The translations under genes and the position numbers were made by a program. Below are positions 1 to 9,758 of a stretch of DNA of 64,000 bases, piece after piece; the first letter of the stretch is position 1; the number at the start of each line of letters is the position of its first letter. Below the pieces are notes generated by a model that was not told where the DNA came from, did no database searches, and saw nothing but the letters and a program-made list of their open reading frames with translations. The DNA is from DYHD01 sp037445375 (GTDB taxonomy: Bacteria; Nitrospirota; Thermodesulfovibrionia; Thermodesulfovibrionales; Dissulfurispiraceae), in NCBI GenBank assembly GCA_037445375.1, contig JBBIKS010000005.1:1-64000 (forward strand). Direction: 5' to 3'.

Positions 1-284
1 TTATGTCCTTTCCTGCCATCCTGTCCTCCACTTAAATTAGACAGTTTAGCAGTCTTTCTATAGGACATTATCATTTTGGCGTTACATACATCAAAAACAC
101 CAATATATAAAGATTTCGTAAAAGGAATTTAACCACTTATAAATTAATGATTTTTTATTAAACCTAACCATCATGCCGCCATGCCGATAGTGGAAAAACG
201 TTCAATTATAGTTTTTATAAATTTTTTTTGGGTGATATATTTTTACTGCATGATTTTTACATAAAAAATTGTATTATAGTAATT

Positions 285-677
285 ATGGGTAAACGAGTCG
301 TTTGCGCAGGAACCTTCGATCACCTTCATCCCGGACATATAGATTTCCTAAAACAAGCTGCAACACTTGGCGATAATCTTGTGGTTATAGTTGCTCGTGA
401 TTATACAGTCCGTCGGGTCAAGGGATTTCATCCTACTCATAGTGAAGAAATCAGGAAAAAAAATATTGAAGATACAAAAATAGCTGATATAGTGATATTG
501 GGTAATTACACTTCTGACATATTAAGCATACTTGAGGATATTAAACCAGATATAGTGGCTCTTGGCTATGATCAAAGGGTTAAGGAAGCAGACATTCTCA
601 AGAGGTTTCCAAAATTAAAAATAACAAGAATGCAGCCTTATCATGCCGAAAAATATAAATCATCCTTTTACAGATAG
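285..677 (+). CDS. cytidylyltransferase-family nucleotidyltransferase (FAD synthase/glycerol-3-P cytidylyltransferase-like)
   Basis: A 130-residue single-domain enzyme of the HxGH nucleotidyltransferase superfamily. The N-terminal strand-loop reads AGTFDHLHPGH, giving the HPGH nucleotide-binding motif at about residues 14-17. A Rossmann-like alternation follows, with ALGYDQ near residue 100, and the ISSTR-type signature is weak. Family members transfer a nucleotidyl group from CTP or ATP to a phosphorylated substrate (glycerol-3-phosphate, FMN in archaeal RibL-type FAD synthases, or phosphopantetheine). The substrate cannot be read from the sequence. I chose the ATG at 285: the longer frame begins with TTG at 228 and would add 19 hydrophobic residues that do not belong to the family fold. 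No clear ribosome binding site is present. TATAGT at 275-280 may be a -10 box giving a very short leader. It faces zupT convergently. Confidence 0.75.
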   Translation: MGKRVVCAGTFDHLHPGHIDFLKQAATLGDNLVVIVARDYTVRRVKGFHPTHSEEIRKKNIEDTKIADIVILGNYTSDILSILEDIKPDIVALGYDQRVKEADILKRFPKLKITRMQPYHAEKYKSSFYR

Positions 678-690
678 TAATCTAAAATTT

Positions 691-1503
691 TCATCCTAAT
701 CCCACATCTAATATCATCATTAAGGTAAAGCCAAGAATGACTCCAAGTGTGGCTAAATCGGTATTTTCTCCCCGCTGAGAGGCAGGGATTAATTCCTCAA
801 CTACAACAAATATCATTGCACCAGCGGCAAAGCTAAGCGCATATGGAAGGATCGGGGTAGCAACTACAACCGCTACAGCACCAATAATTGCTGCAAGAGG
901 CTCAACCATTCCAGATAACTGCCCATACCAGAAGCTCTTCAATCTTGATATGCCTTCTCCTCTTAATGGCATGGCAACAGCAAGCCCCTCTGGAAAATTC
1001 TGGATTCCTATGCCGACAGCCAGAGCAATCGCCCCAGATAAGGTTGCAGATTGAAAACCCGCTGATGATGCTCCGAATGCAACACCTACAGCCAATCCTT
1101 CAGGTATATTATGCAGCGTAACAGCAAGCACAAGAAGGGTTGTCCTTCTCCACGATGTCCTGATGCCTTCGGCATTTTGCAAGGGGAAACCGGAATGAAG
1201 ATGGGGTAAAAATTTGTCCGTTAATCTTAGGAAGAAACCACCGGAAATGAACCCAATTGCGGGCGGGAACCACGAAGGCAAATCACCGCCTTCGGACATC
1301 TGTATCGCTGGTGCAAGCAGAGACCAAAAGCTTGCAGCAATCATAACACCTGCGGCAAAACCAAGCATTGTATCGAGCAATTTCTGGCTTACTTTTTTTG
1401 TAAATATTACAAACGCTGCGCCTAATGCAGTAGTTGCCCATGTAAATAGCGTTGCAATAAAGGCTTGTGTTACTGGGGTTAGGTTCTCGAAATATTCAAC
1501 CAT
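691..1503 (-). CDS. ZIP-family divalent metal transporter (ZupT-like)
   Basis: An integral membrane protein of about 270 residues with around eight hydrophobic segments and the two signature ZIP helices. Helix IV reads HNIPEGLAVGVAFG and helix V reads QNFPEGLAVAMPLRGEG; their His/Asn/Glu residues form the metal path in this family. ZIP proteins move zinc, iron or manganese into the cytoplasm. The loop containing PHLHSG may be a further metal site. The start at 1503 begins MVEYFEN. An upstream in-frame ATG at 1542 would add 13 residues and cannot be excluded. On the minus strand TATAAT lies about 8 bases before the 1503 ATG, which would make that transcript nearly leaderless and would favour the upstream start or another promoter. 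It stands alone, convergent with the nucleotidyltransferase gene. Confidence 0.85.
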   Translation of the reverse strand: MVEYFENLTPVTQAFIATLFTWATTALGAAFVIFTKKVSQKLLDTMLGFAAGVMIAASFWSLLAPAIQMSEGGDLPSWFPPAIGFISGGFFLRLTDKFLPHLHSGFPLQNAEGIRTSWRRTTLLVLAVTLHNIPEGLAVGVAFGASSAGFQSATLSGAIALAVGIGIQNFPEGLAVAMPLRGEGISRLKSFWYGQLSGMVEPLAAIIGAVAVVVATPILPYALSFAAGAMIFVVVEELIPASQRGENTDLATLGVILGFTLMMILDVGLG

Positions 1504-1542
1504 TTTCTTTATTATACCATTGCATGTTAGATATTTAGCCAT

Positions 1543-2019
1543 ATCTGTCCAAAATAAATTTTTTTGATGCTATACAATTATATGAATATTTACGATTTCT
1601 GAAGCCGAAGTCGAAGTGGAAGACTCAACCCAGATGCTGAGAAATCAACTTGAAATCTATCAAGAGTTTACACCTGTGCAAAGGTAGTTCTTTGGCTAAG
1701 AAATCGTGTCATATTCATTTTGTAATATTATTTTGGACGCCAATGATTTATTATCTAAAATTAAGTCAAATACATATAAGCCAATAACGGCGACTTTTGC
1801 AATGTCTAATTGCATAATTTTCCGACATAATTTGGCTAAGCGTTCTATCCACCAAAGACTTGCTTAAAGAGATCTCTCTATCAAAACTCTACCGCTTTTT
1901 TAGTTCGCATGATTTTTGCACTAATAACTGTTAATAATTGTTTTAAGCTCAAAATATTGACAATATAAATGTAAGACTATTAAAATCAGATATGAACACC
2001 ATTAACGAAGGAGAAAGAA
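1543..2019. other. intergenic region with a possible decayed reading frame and the clpC promoter
   Basis: There is no intact gene here. From about 1595 to 1688 (+) a short open frame encodes an acidic stretch (SEAEVEVEDS) and ends IYQEFTPVQR at a TAG. It lacks a start codon and looks like the 3' tail of a lost gene. The rest is AT-rich, with the clpC promoter at its right end. Confidence 0.4.
1957..1986 (+). promoter_or_regulatory. candidate sigma-70 promoter of clpC
   Basis: A perfect -35 box TTGACA (1957-1962) is followed after 18 bases by TAAAAT (1981-1986), one mismatch from the -10 consensus. A ribosome binding site (GGAG, about 2009) sits just before the ATG of clpC at 2020. No CtsR-type operator is recognisable. 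Confidence 0.55.
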
Positions 2020-4470
2020 ATGTTTGAAAAATTTACAGAAAGGGGAAGAAAAATAATCATATACGCCAAAGAAGAAGCGGAGCGAAGAAATAATGACTAT
2101 CTCGGCACAGAGCATCTTCTTTTGGCAATTCTAAGGGATGAAGACTCCGTTCCTATCAATATCCTAAAAAAAATGGGACTTTCAATAGATGAGGTCAGAT
2201 ATGAGATAGAAAGAAACCTGCCCACTGGCAGCAACTTAATTACTTTTGGTGAAATACCATTTACTCCAAGGGCAAAAAAGGTTTTAGAACTCGCAATAGA
2301 GGAAGCTCGGCTGCTTGGGCATAATTATATTGGAAGCGAACATCTATTGTTAGGACTTATCAGGGAAGATGAAGGTATTGCAGGAAAGATATTGAGAAAT
2401 CTTGGGGCAAATCTCTTAGGTGCTCGGCAGTTGACGATAAACCTTGCTGTTAAACCACAGTTTCATCAGGGTCATCAAAAAGAACGGAGGAAAACTAATA
2501 CACCGGCTTTAGATGAATTTGGCAGGGATCTCACAATGCTTGCGGCAGAAGGCAAGCTCGATCCGGTAATAGGCAGAGAGGATGAAATAGAGCGAGTACT
2601 TCAGGTGCTTGGCAGAAGACTAAAAAATAATCCTGCATTAATAGGCGAGCCTGGAGTCGGCAAGACAGCCATTGTCGAGGGGCTTGCACAGAAAATAATT
2701 ATGGGTGATGTCCCTGATGGCCTTATTGGGAAGAGAATAATTTCACTTGACCTCGGCGCCCTTATTGCGGGCACAAAGTATCGCGGACAGTTTGAAGAAA
2801 GACTGAAGGCGGTGACGAGAGAAATATTGCAATCTGAGAATATAATTCTTTTCATTGACGAATTCCATACGCTCATAGGTGCTGGTGCAGCCGAAGGCTC
2901 AGTTGATGCATCCAACATGCTTAAACCAGCCTTGTCCAGAGGTGAATTGCAATGCATTGGCGCAACGACACCTGATGAGTACAGAAAACATATTGAGAAA
3001 GATGGGGCTCTTGAAAGAAGATTCCAGCCTATTCACATTCTACCGCCCACTTTAGATGTTACCATTGATATTTTACGGGGACTGCTCGGAAAATATGAAA
3101 AGCATCATAGGGTAAAGATAAGTGAAGGCGCAATTTTTGCGGCAGCAAAGCTTTCTGATAGATACATAACAGACAGATATATGCCCGACAAGGCAATAGA
3201 TGTGATAGATGAAACCGGCTCTCGGCTGAAATTAAAAAGATCAACCATGCCTTTTGAGTTGAGAGAAATGGAAACGGAACTAATCCAGCTGTCTAAGGAA
3301 AAAACCTTATATATGAGACTTCATGACATCCATAAAGCTCAGATGATTAAGGAACATGAAGATAGACTAAAGAAGAGCCATGAAGCTCAATATAAAAAAT
3401 GGAAGGAATCGCTTACAAATGAGGTTCCTATTGTGGACGAAGACGATGTTTCTTATACGGTCTCAAAGATGACCGGCATCCCTCTTAGTAAATTGGAGGA
3501 GACGGAAACCGAGAAATTATTAAAGATGGAAGAAGTTCTGCATAATAGAATTATCGGGCAGGATGAAGCAATAAAAGCTGTATCACGGGCAATTAGACGC
3601 TCAAGGGCTGGATTAAAGACCAAAAACAGACCTATTGGGTCATTCTTCTTTTTGGGACCTACCGGAGTAGGAAAGACAGAACTTGCAAAGGCACTCGCAG
3701 AATTTATGTTTAATGATGAAAATGCCCTTGTAAAAATAGATATGTCTGAGTATATGGAAAGATTTAATGTTTCAAGGCTTACTGGAGCACCTCCGGGTTA
3801 TATAGGTTACGAAGAAGGCGGGCAGTTGACCGAAAAAGTCAGAAAACGACCTTATTCTGTCATACTTTTTGATGAGATAGAAAAGGCTCATCATGATATC
3901 TTTAATATTCTCCTGCAGATACTGGATGAAGGCGTTATAACGGACAGTTATGGCAGAAAGGTTGATTTCAGGAATACAATAATAATAATGACATCAAATT
4001 TAGGAGCAAGGATAATCGAGAAAGCTACACCGCTCGGCTTCCAGAGGACTTCTTCTGAGAATGCATATTTAAAGATTAAAGACAATGTGCTTTCAGAACT
4101 AAAAAAGACCTTTAATCCTGAATTTCTAAATCGAGTTGATGAAACTGTTGTGTTTCATCAACTCGATAATGTCCACTTGCTTGCGATAATAGACCTTTTG
4201 ATTAATGAGACAAATAAGAAGCTTTTAGAACATGGTTTGATGATTAATGTCCCATTAGAGGTTAAGGAATGGCTACTAAGCAAGTATTATCAGCCCACAT
4301 ATGGGGCCAGGCCTATGAGAAGAGCTATTTATCGAGAGATAGAAGATGTTCTATCAGAGCATATTCTCAAAGGCAACTTTAAAGACAGCCATGTGATAAA
4401 GGTAGATATCAATGAAGGTGGTCTTGTCTTCAAAGAGGCTGAAGAATCTTTTATGTTAACTTACAATTAA
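2020..4470 (+). CDS. clpC: ATP-dependent Clp protease ATP-binding subunit ClpC
   Basis: An 816-residue Hsp100 unfoldase that feeds substrates to ClpP. The domain order is canonical. A double Clp_N repeat occupies about residues 1-145 (TEHLLLAIL and SEHLLLGLI mark the two halves). AAA1 carries Walker A GEPGVGKT near 209-216 and Walker B ILFIDEFHT. A helical middle domain with UVR-like composition lies around 410-460, followed by AAA2 with Walker A GPTGVGKT near 546-553 and sensor/arginine residues in LNRVDE. The loop TPLGFQR near 670 contains the LGF tripeptide used by ClpA/ClpC/ClpX to dock onto ClpP, so this is a protease partner and not ClpB. Length is normal for ClpC. It is monocistronic, with its own consensus promoter and a downstream hairpin. 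Confidence 0.95.
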   Translation: MFEKFTERGRKIIIYAKEEAERRNNDYLGTEHLLLAILRDEDSVPINILKKMGLSIDEVRYEIERNLPTGSNLITFGEIPFTPRAKKVLELAIEEARLLGHNYIGSEHLLLGLIREDEGIAGKILRNLGANLLGARQLTINLAVKPQFHQGHQKERRKTNTPALDEFGRDLTMLAAEGKLDPVIGREDEIERVLQVLGRRLKNNPALIGEPGVGKTAIVEGLAQKIIMGDVPDGLIGKRIISLDLGALIAGTKYRGQFEERLKAVTREILQSENIILFIDEFHTLIGAGAAEGSVDASNMLKPALSRGELQCIGATTPDEYRKHIEKDGALERRFQPIHILPPTLDVTIDILRGLLGKYEKHHRVKISEGAIFAAAKLSDRYITDRYMPDKAIDVIDETGSRLKLKRSTMPFELREMETELIQLSKEKTLYMRLHDIHKAQMIKEHEDRLKKSHEAQYKKWKESLTNEVPIVDEDDVSYTVSKMTGIPLSKLEETETEKLLKMEEVLHNRIIGQDEAIKAVSRAIRRSRAGLKTKNRPIGSFFFLGPTGVGKTELAKALAEFMFNDENALVKIDMSEYMERFNVSRLTGAPPGYIGYEEGGQLTEKVRKRPYSVILFDEIEKAHHDIFNILLQILDEGVITDSYGRKVDFRNTIIIMTSNLGARIIEKATPLGFQRTSSENAYLKIKDNVLSELKKTFNPEFLNRVDETVVFHQLDNVHLLAIIDLLINETNKKLLEHGLMINVPLEVKEWLLSKYYQPTYGARPMRRAIYREIEDVLSEHILKGNFKDSHVIKVDINEGGLVFKEAEESFMLTYN

Positions 4471-4497
4471 GTTTAACATTAGCTTCCTCGGATCCAC

Positions 4498-4546
4498 GCC
4501 CCGCTTAATAATGAATTATATCCATGTTCATTAATTAATGCGGGGC
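4498..4546 (+). terminator. hairpin after clpC
   Basis: GCCCCGC (4498-4504) pairs with GCGGGGC (4540-4546), and the AT-rich flanks extend the stem. No T-run follows, so it may be an mRNA 3' stabiliser or a weak terminator. Confidence 0.45.
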
Positions 4547-4572
4547 TGCATATCTGGAGATATTGTAAAATA

Positions 4573-5094
4573 ATGAACTACAAAACTATTGTTCTTATAA
4601 TTATTTTTTTAGCCGGTATATTTACTATTCACCTTATTGCTGGCAAGGACGGAAATATCAAGCAAAAAGCCGTTGTTGGGCTTGACGCTCCTTCTATTGA
4701 ACTTGATGATATTAACAATAAAAACTGGAAGCTCTCGGAACTCAAAGGCAAGGTTGTTTTGCTTAATTTTTGGGCTACATGGTGTGATTCCTGCAAATTA
4801 GTCAATTCTTCAATTCAGAACATCATTAACTCAAAGAAAGATGGCAATATTGTGTATATTTCAATTTTATATAAAGATGAGCCTTCAAGGGCGAGTGACT
4901 ATATGAAGAAAAACGGTTTTGATTTTCCAGTTTTGATTGATAATAAGAATATTGCTTCAATATACGGTATTGGCGGTATTCCAGAGACATTCATAATCAA
5001 CAAAAAGGGAATAATCAAGGAAAAAATTGCAGGTCCTATCAATTGGGACTCTCCAAGAATAAGAACTGCCCTTGACCAGCTTGTATCTGAGTGA
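4573..5094 (+). CDS. TlpA/ResA-like membrane-anchored thiol-disulfide oxidoreductase
   Basis: A 173-residue redoxin. One N-terminal membrane segment (about residues 4-22) anchors it with the catalytic domain outside the inner membrane. The thioredoxin fold has the active site WATWCDSC (Cys71, Cys74) and the conserved cis-proline region GGIPETFII near 140. TlpA/ResA-type proteins keep periplasmic cysteines reduced, for example during cytochrome c maturation. The redox partner is not visible here. The next gene starts 9 bases after its stop, so the two may be co-transcribed, but no functional link is known. The start is the only sensible ATG before the membrane segment. Confidence 0.85.
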   Translation: MNYKTIVLIIIFLAGIFTIHLIAGKDGNIKQKAVVGLDAPSIELDDINNKNWKLSELKGKVVLLNFWATWCDSCKLVNSSIQNIINSKKDGNIVYISILYKDEPSRASDYMKKNGFDFPVLIDNKNIASIYGIGGIPETFIINKKGIIKEKIAGPINWDSPRIRTALDQLVSE

Positions 5095-5103
5095 AAATCG
5101 TTA

Positions 5104-5625
5104 ATGGGAAAGACTCATTGCCCTTCTAAAGCACTCCTATTTACGGGGATCTTATATTCAAACGATGATTACTATTTAAGGTCGCTTCAACTTCTCAATT
5201 CCCAATTCGGTCAAATTGCAATGCAATCACCTCCGATTAAGTGGGATTTCTCTGGCTATTATAAAGACGAATTGGGAGAAAATATCCTAAGAAGATTTAT
5301 ATTCTTCAAAAACCTTGTTGAGCAGGATGAAATTTCAAACATTAAAATAATAACCAATGGTATTGAAGACCAACTTTCCTCTGATAATAAAAGAAATATA
5401 AACCTTGATCCGGGATATTTGACCCTGTCAAAAATCGTTCTTGCCTCTACAAAAGATTATTCACACAGGATATATATTAAAGACGGCATATATGCGGAAA
5501 TAACGCTCATTTTCAGGAAAGACTATTTTGTGCCGCACATCAATACTTACAAAGACTATCAGGATGAAAGATATCTGGAGATATTCATGCAGGCAAGGAA
5601 GCTTCTGAAGATTATTTCCAGTTAG
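5104..5625 (+). CDS. DUF4416 family protein
   Basis: A 173-residue soluble protein matching DUF4416 by pattern. It opens with a strand-turn LFTGILYSNDD, has a central FSGYYKDELGE, and carries the family hallmark NLDPGYLTLSKIVLASTKD followed by a His-Arg-Ile-Tyr strand and YAEITL. The family is widespread in Nitrospirota, deltaproteobacteria and Aquificota and has no assigned function. It is short-spaced behind the thioredoxin-like gene. No signal peptide or membrane segment is seen. Confidence 0.8.
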   Translation: MGKTHCPSKALLFTGILYSNDDYYLRSLQLLNSQFGQIAMQSPPIKWDFSGYYKDELGENILRRFIFFKNLVEQDEISNIKIITNGIEDQLSSDNKRNINLDPGYLTLSKIVLASTKDYSHRIYIKDGIYAEITLIFRKDYFVPHINTYKDYQDERYLEIFMQARKLLKIISS

Positions 5626-6055
5626 GCTATAAATAGCTTTTCAATCTCTAATTCCAGAGCTAATTTGTCCTTGCATCTTGAATAAATATTCTATAGCCTA
5701 ACTGTTATATTTTATAGCTTAACTTTATCAATCATAAGAGGAGCAGTAATTGCCTCTGTTGATGCAAAAGGAAAGCAAAAGGGAGATATCATTTTTTAAG
5801 ATAAGCAAATCAGTGAGACCATCTTGTTGTCAGGCAGAATACTTAATTGCCATTTCAGTTACTCTACCCAAGACAGTGTCAGCCATATAATAGTGCGCAT
5901 GTAATTATTATCCTTCCACTCTGTAGTTTATCAAACATATCAAAAGTTTATAAGGTATAATTCGTTAAAATCAAGGGGACATCCGTTATAGGCTAATAGG
6001 CGCAAAGGTTTGATTTTTGACAATGAAACACACGGACTGTCTCATTAGAGAGTTT
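5626..6055. other. intergenic region, no intact gene
   Basis: About 430 bases of AT-rich sequence. A short frame near 5735-5800 encodes RGAVIASVDAKGKQKGDIIF before a TAA and has no start; it may be a gene fragment. Repeated short motifs of the type CTATAGCC/GGCTATA occur at 5625-5705. I see nothing else. Confidence 0.4.
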
Positions 6056-6706
6056 TTATAGGTTCTTATAATCGTAGTCGTCCATTCTGTTGGCAAGCAG
6101 CTTCCAGTTTATTGAATGAAGGTTTTGGGCGTGGATATGGATAAGATTGTTTTTTATAGCAAGATGCTTATCCTCTTTTTTTGTAATACCATAGAAAGGC
6201 ATCATCATAAAAAATGCTTTTTCGGTATAATCTTTAATCGGAATCAATACATCCCCCCTCCTTGTGTGATAAGGATCTTCCCCTTCTTCGCACTCCCTCC
6301 TAAAAACATTAAATTGCCTGCAAGCCATAGGCCTGAGAGAATATATAGAGCAGGATTCATCAACAAGAAACGGACAGGCTGGTTTTTCATGAAAGATAAG
6401 TTGTTTTTTAAGAGATTGCCGTATGTATGTATTCATCTTTTCAACGGAATACCAATAAATACCAACAAGTTCAAGTGGATATACAGGTATGTCTTTATGA
6501 GTCTTGCAGCAGTTAGAACATCCCTTTTTGCAAGAGAGTTCTATATTATATTTTTTCTCCTGCCTTTCGATTGCAATTCTAACGCCTATGTCAATTATCT
6601 CATAAGCATCTAAGAGCATGTTCAGCCATCCTAATCTGGACTTATCATGCTCGAAATTAATGCCTCTGCTGGTATGCTTTTTTAAAGCATTTTGGTTTGT
6701 CATCAA
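6056..6706 (-). CDS. YkgJ-family cysteine cluster protein
   Basis: A 216-residue soluble protein with the CxxxCxxCC metal-binding cluster of the YkgJ/UPF0153 family (CKKGCSNCC, Cys59-Cys67). A second group follows, CPFLVDESCSIYSLRPMACR, in the usual order. The family is predicted to bind Zn or Fe-S; its biochemical role is unsettled. It is the downstream gene of a minus-strand run with the response regulator (8 bases between stop and start codons) and the sensor kinase, so it may be an output or partner of that signalling pair. That link is inferred from position only. Confidence 0.8.
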   Translation of the reverse strand: MMTNQNALKKHTSRGINFEHDKSRLGWLNMLLDAYEIIDIGVRIAIERQEKKYNIELSCKKGCSNCCKTHKDIPVYPLELVGIYWYSVEKMNTYIRQSLKKQLIFHEKPACPFLVDESCSIYSLRPMACRQFNVFRRECEEGEDPYHTRRGDVLIPIKDYTEKAFFMMMPFYGITKKEDKHLAIKNNLIHIHAQNLHSINWKLLANRMDDYDYKNL

Positions 6707-6713
6707 TTATAAA

Positions 6714-7073
6714 TCACTGCTGCTTCGTTTTGATTAGCAGTTGGCTGATGGTATTTTTAAGATTAGAAAGATCAGATGATTTAACTACATAAGCATCTGC
6801 AACCCATACTGAAAAATCGTCCCTATAGTCATAGGCGGTAAGCATAATTATAGGGATTTGAGGGTTTTTTTCTTTCATAAGCCTTAAAACATGAATGCCG
6901 TCCATGTCAGGCATTAAAATATCGAGCGTTACAATATCTGGATTTTCCCTTGAGAAGACCTCAAGGGCTTCAGCGCCTGAGCTTGCCGAGATGACCGAAT
7001 AGCCTTCATCTTCTAATTCTGCTTTGTAAAGTTTTAGTATATTTTTTTCATCGTCAACAACGAGAATCTTCAT
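6714..7073 (-). CDS. single-domain response regulator
   Basis: A 119-residue stand-alone receiver domain of the CheY/Spo0F size class. The acidic pocket is at DD (7-8), the phospho-acceptor is Asp51 in TLDILMPDMDG, and the switch Thr and conserved Lys are in MLTAYD and YVVKSSD. No output domain is attached, so it must act through a protein partner. Its start overlaps the end of the upstream sensor kinase by 4 bases (ATGA), so the two form a cognate, translationally coupled pair. Confidence 0.9.
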   Translation of the reverse strand: MKILVVDDEKNILKLYKAELEDEGYSVISASSGAEALEVFSRENPDIVTLDILMPDMDGIHVLRLMKEKNPQIPIIMLTAYDYRDDFSVWVADAYVVKSSDLSNLKNTISQLLIKTKQQ

Positions 7074-9736
7074 TGTTCCTCCTTGATAGGTAGATATATT
7101 TTAAAGATTGTGCCCTCAGACCATGAACTATCAACCTCTATTTTACCACCGTGTTCTTCTACTATCCTTTTTGTTATAGATAAGCCTAATCCAGTACCTG
7201 TTGTTCTCGTAGTAAAAAACGGGTCAAATATCCGGCTGATATCCTCTTTTTTAATACCGCATCCGTTATCGCTGACCTCAATGACGACATTTTGCTGCAC
7301 TATTTCATTTAAATCAGCATGTGCAAGGTTAAAGTTATCAGACTGAATGTAAGTCTTAATACGTATTTGACCATGTTCAGTAGCCTGACTTGCATTATTT
7401 ATAAGGTTAATAAATATTTCTTTCAATCTATAAGGGTCCCCCCATAATAAAACTGGCTTTTCAGACTCTATAAGAAGGGTGTTCCCTCTTTCCTGTAGTT
7501 CTGGCAGCATCAAGGTTTTAATATTATCTAAAAGCTCATCAATATTGACCCTTTTTCTTTCCAGATGTCCGCTCTTAACAAATATAAGGATATCACCCAA
7601 AACGCTCTCAAGTCTTTTAGTCTCATCAACAATTATTTTTGCATACTCCCAGAGGTCGCCTGCAAGGTTCTTTTCAAGCCTTTTGGCGAATCCTCCGATA
7701 GAAAGCAGTGGATTTCTAATCTCATGGGCTACCTTAGCAGCCATTTCGCCTAACGCCGCCATCCTTTCTGATGCAGTGAGCTTTTCTCTCAGTTTCTTTA
7801 TCTCTGATACATCCCTTACTATATGAATTGTACCTAACAGTGCGCCTTTTTGCTCGAAGATCGGCGAGCTTGAAACAAGAAATGTGCCGCCAAGATTAGG
7901 GTCATCCACCTCTTCAATATAAGGTTTTTTTGTCTTTATCGTTTTATGATGAGGACACTTTACCCATGGCTCATTGCGGCCATGAAATACCTCATAACAC
8001 TTTTTACCGATAATCTCATTTGCAGGCTTGCCGATTTTTTCTATAACAGCTTTATTTATTCTTTTAATAGTATAATCAGGGGCGTTGAAATACAGAAGGT
8101 CAGAAATGGATTCAAAAATATTTTCTATTTCTTTTTCGGTATTCACAACTTTCTGGAAAAGCCTTGCATTTTCAACAGCAGATGCCATTTGGTCAGTAAA
8201 GCTTCTCAAAAAATCAATATCATGATCTAATATTATTCTGCCTGAATACAGATTATCAACCCATAAGACCCCTATAACGTTATCCTTAGAGATCAGCGGT
8301 ACCAAAGCATAAGCAGATGAGCCGAGCATATCCGTGAAGGGAGTTTGAGGCTCACTATATAAATTTATACTTGTAACATTGATTGCGTTTTTTTCCCTGA
8401 TTACCCTGTTAAGAATGGTGTCTGCCGCCAGAGGTATAGTCAAACCGCAGCAAAGTCTCTCGATAAAAGAGTCTTGCTTTGATGGTTCCATTTCAATGTC
8501 TTTCATCAGAGATGGAAGGGACTTGCCTTCCTTCCATAAACTTGTCCATATATTTGCTGCTTCTTCAAAGCTCGATGGTCCTATGCCCATTGAACCTTTT
8601 AATACCTTTTTATCCTCATCCACCAAAAAAAGTATTGCACGGTTGAAGCCGAAACCATCCCCTATTGTTACAGCAGTTAGAACCATTCTAAGCAATTTAT
8701 CGAGTTCGAGGGTGCCTCTCATTGCAGAGCTGATAAAGTAAAGCTTCAATAATTCTTCATTCTTGTGAGATAGTTCTTTTTCTGTTCTTTTCTTTTCTGA
8801 AATATCCCTTGAAATGCCGCTTGTCGCAATTACATTCCCTGCAGCATCTTTGACAGGCGATAGTGTGAGATTGACATCAATTAACCTGCCATCTTTTGTT
8901 TTTCTAATAGTCTCAATATCCTTAATAGAACGACCTTGCTTAAGAAGCTCAAAATAGCCCTTTTCATTATCAATTAAAGCGTCAGGTATAAACGGCAGAG
9001 GCTTTCCAATTACTTCATCTTTATTAAAGCCGTAAATCTTCTTGGCTCCCTTATTCCATGAACTGACAATACCGTCCAAGTCGGTTGTTACAATCGCATC
9101 GGGAGAATCCTCTACCAATCCTTCAAGCATATCTCTGAGTTTTTCTTCGCTTATTCTGGCTTCTACAGCCTCCTTTTCTTTTGCAACAATATGTTCATGA
9201 AGGGTTAGTTTGTCAATAACAATTGCTGCTATTGAGGCAAATCCCTCTAAAACAACCTTGTCGTCATCAGAAAAAGAGATTATCATCCCATCAGGGGAGA
9301 TTTTATTGTATAGCCCAAAAGTGCCAATGATGCGGTCTCCAATTTTCAAAGGCGTACATATCGCAGTTTGCAATTTGTGAAATCTTGACAGAGCGCTTAA
9401 ATGTTTAAAATCATCAGAACACTCAAATAGGCTGGTTTTGCCTGTCTCAAATGTCTTGCCGGCTATACCCTCACCGATTCGAACAGTTAATTCTTTAGCG
9501 ATATCATCAATATCAGGAATCCCATATGATGATCTCACTATCAGCTTGTCATCATCAAGCAGCCGTAAAAGACAAATATTAGCATTAAATGCCTTTGCCG
9601 TATCTTCAGTTATCTGCTTAAGAAGCACATCAAAGTCATCTAATTGGAGAATTGACTTTATAAGTTGTAATAATATTGAAAGCCTATCAGGATATCCTTT
9701 ATGCAGATTGCTTTGATTGATTAAAATATCTTCCAA
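7070..9736 (-). CDS. multi-GAF/PAS sensor histidine kinase
   Basis: An 888-residue soluble kinase with no membrane segment, so it senses a cytoplasmic signal. Order: GAF (about 20-180), short coiled coil, PAS (200-325), second GAF-like domain (335-525), second PAS (535-650) containing a Cys pair region CPHHK, HisKA with the phospho-accepting His671 in VAHEIRNPL, then an HATPase_c domain with N box NLINNASQA, G1 DNGCGIK and G2 GTGLGLS. It should autophosphorylate and pass the phosphate to the overlapping single-domain regulator. The ligand of the GAF/PAS domains is unknown. Confidence 0.92.
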   Translation of the reverse strand: MEDILINQSNLHKGYPDRLSILLQLIKSILQLDDFDVLLKQITEDTAKAFNANICLLRLLDDDKLIVRSSYGIPDIDDIAKELTVRIGEGIAGKTFETGKTSLFECSDDFKHLSALSRFHKLQTAICTPLKIGDRIIGTFGLYNKISPDGMIISFSDDDKVVLEGFASIAAIVIDKLTLHEHIVAKEKEAVEARISEEKLRDMLEGLVEDSPDAIVTTDLDGIVSSWNKGAKKIYGFNKDEVIGKPLPFIPDALIDNEKGYFELLKQGRSIKDIETIRKTKDGRLIDVNLTLSPVKDAAGNVIATSGISRDISEKKRTEKELSHKNEELLKLYFISSAMRGTLELDKLLRMVLTAVTIGDGFGFNRAILFLVDEDKKVLKGSMGIGPSSFEEAANIWTSLWKEGKSLPSLMKDIEMEPSKQDSFIERLCCGLTIPLAADTILNRVIREKNAINVTSINLYSEPQTPFTDMLGSSAYALVPLISKDNVIGVLWVDNLYSGRIILDHDIDFLRSFTDQMASAVENARLFQKVVNTEKEIENIFESISDLLYFNAPDYTIKRINKAVIEKIGKPANEIIGKKCYEVFHGRNEPWVKCPHHKTIKTKKPYIEEVDDPNLGGTFLVSSSPIFEQKGALLGTIHIVRDVSEIKKLREKLTASERMAALGEMAAKVAHEIRNPLLSIGGFAKRLEKNLAGDLWEYAKIIVDETKRLESVLGDILIFVKSGHLERKRVNIDELLDNIKTLMLPELQERGNTLLIESEKPVLLWGDPYRLKEIFINLINNASQATEHGQIRIKTYIQSDNFNLAHADLNEIVQQNVVIEVSDNGCGIKKEDISRIFDPFFTTRTTGTGLGLSITKRIVEEHGGKIEVDSSWSEGTIFKIYLPIKEEQ

Positions 9737-9758
9737 TTTCTCACCATCTCAAAATCGT

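Noticed and set aside
2601..2957. Minus-strand frame inside clpC, and similar long frames opposite glgA, galT, dnaN-like, recG-like and other genes
   Set aside because: Antisense shadows of well-supported genes without their own signals.
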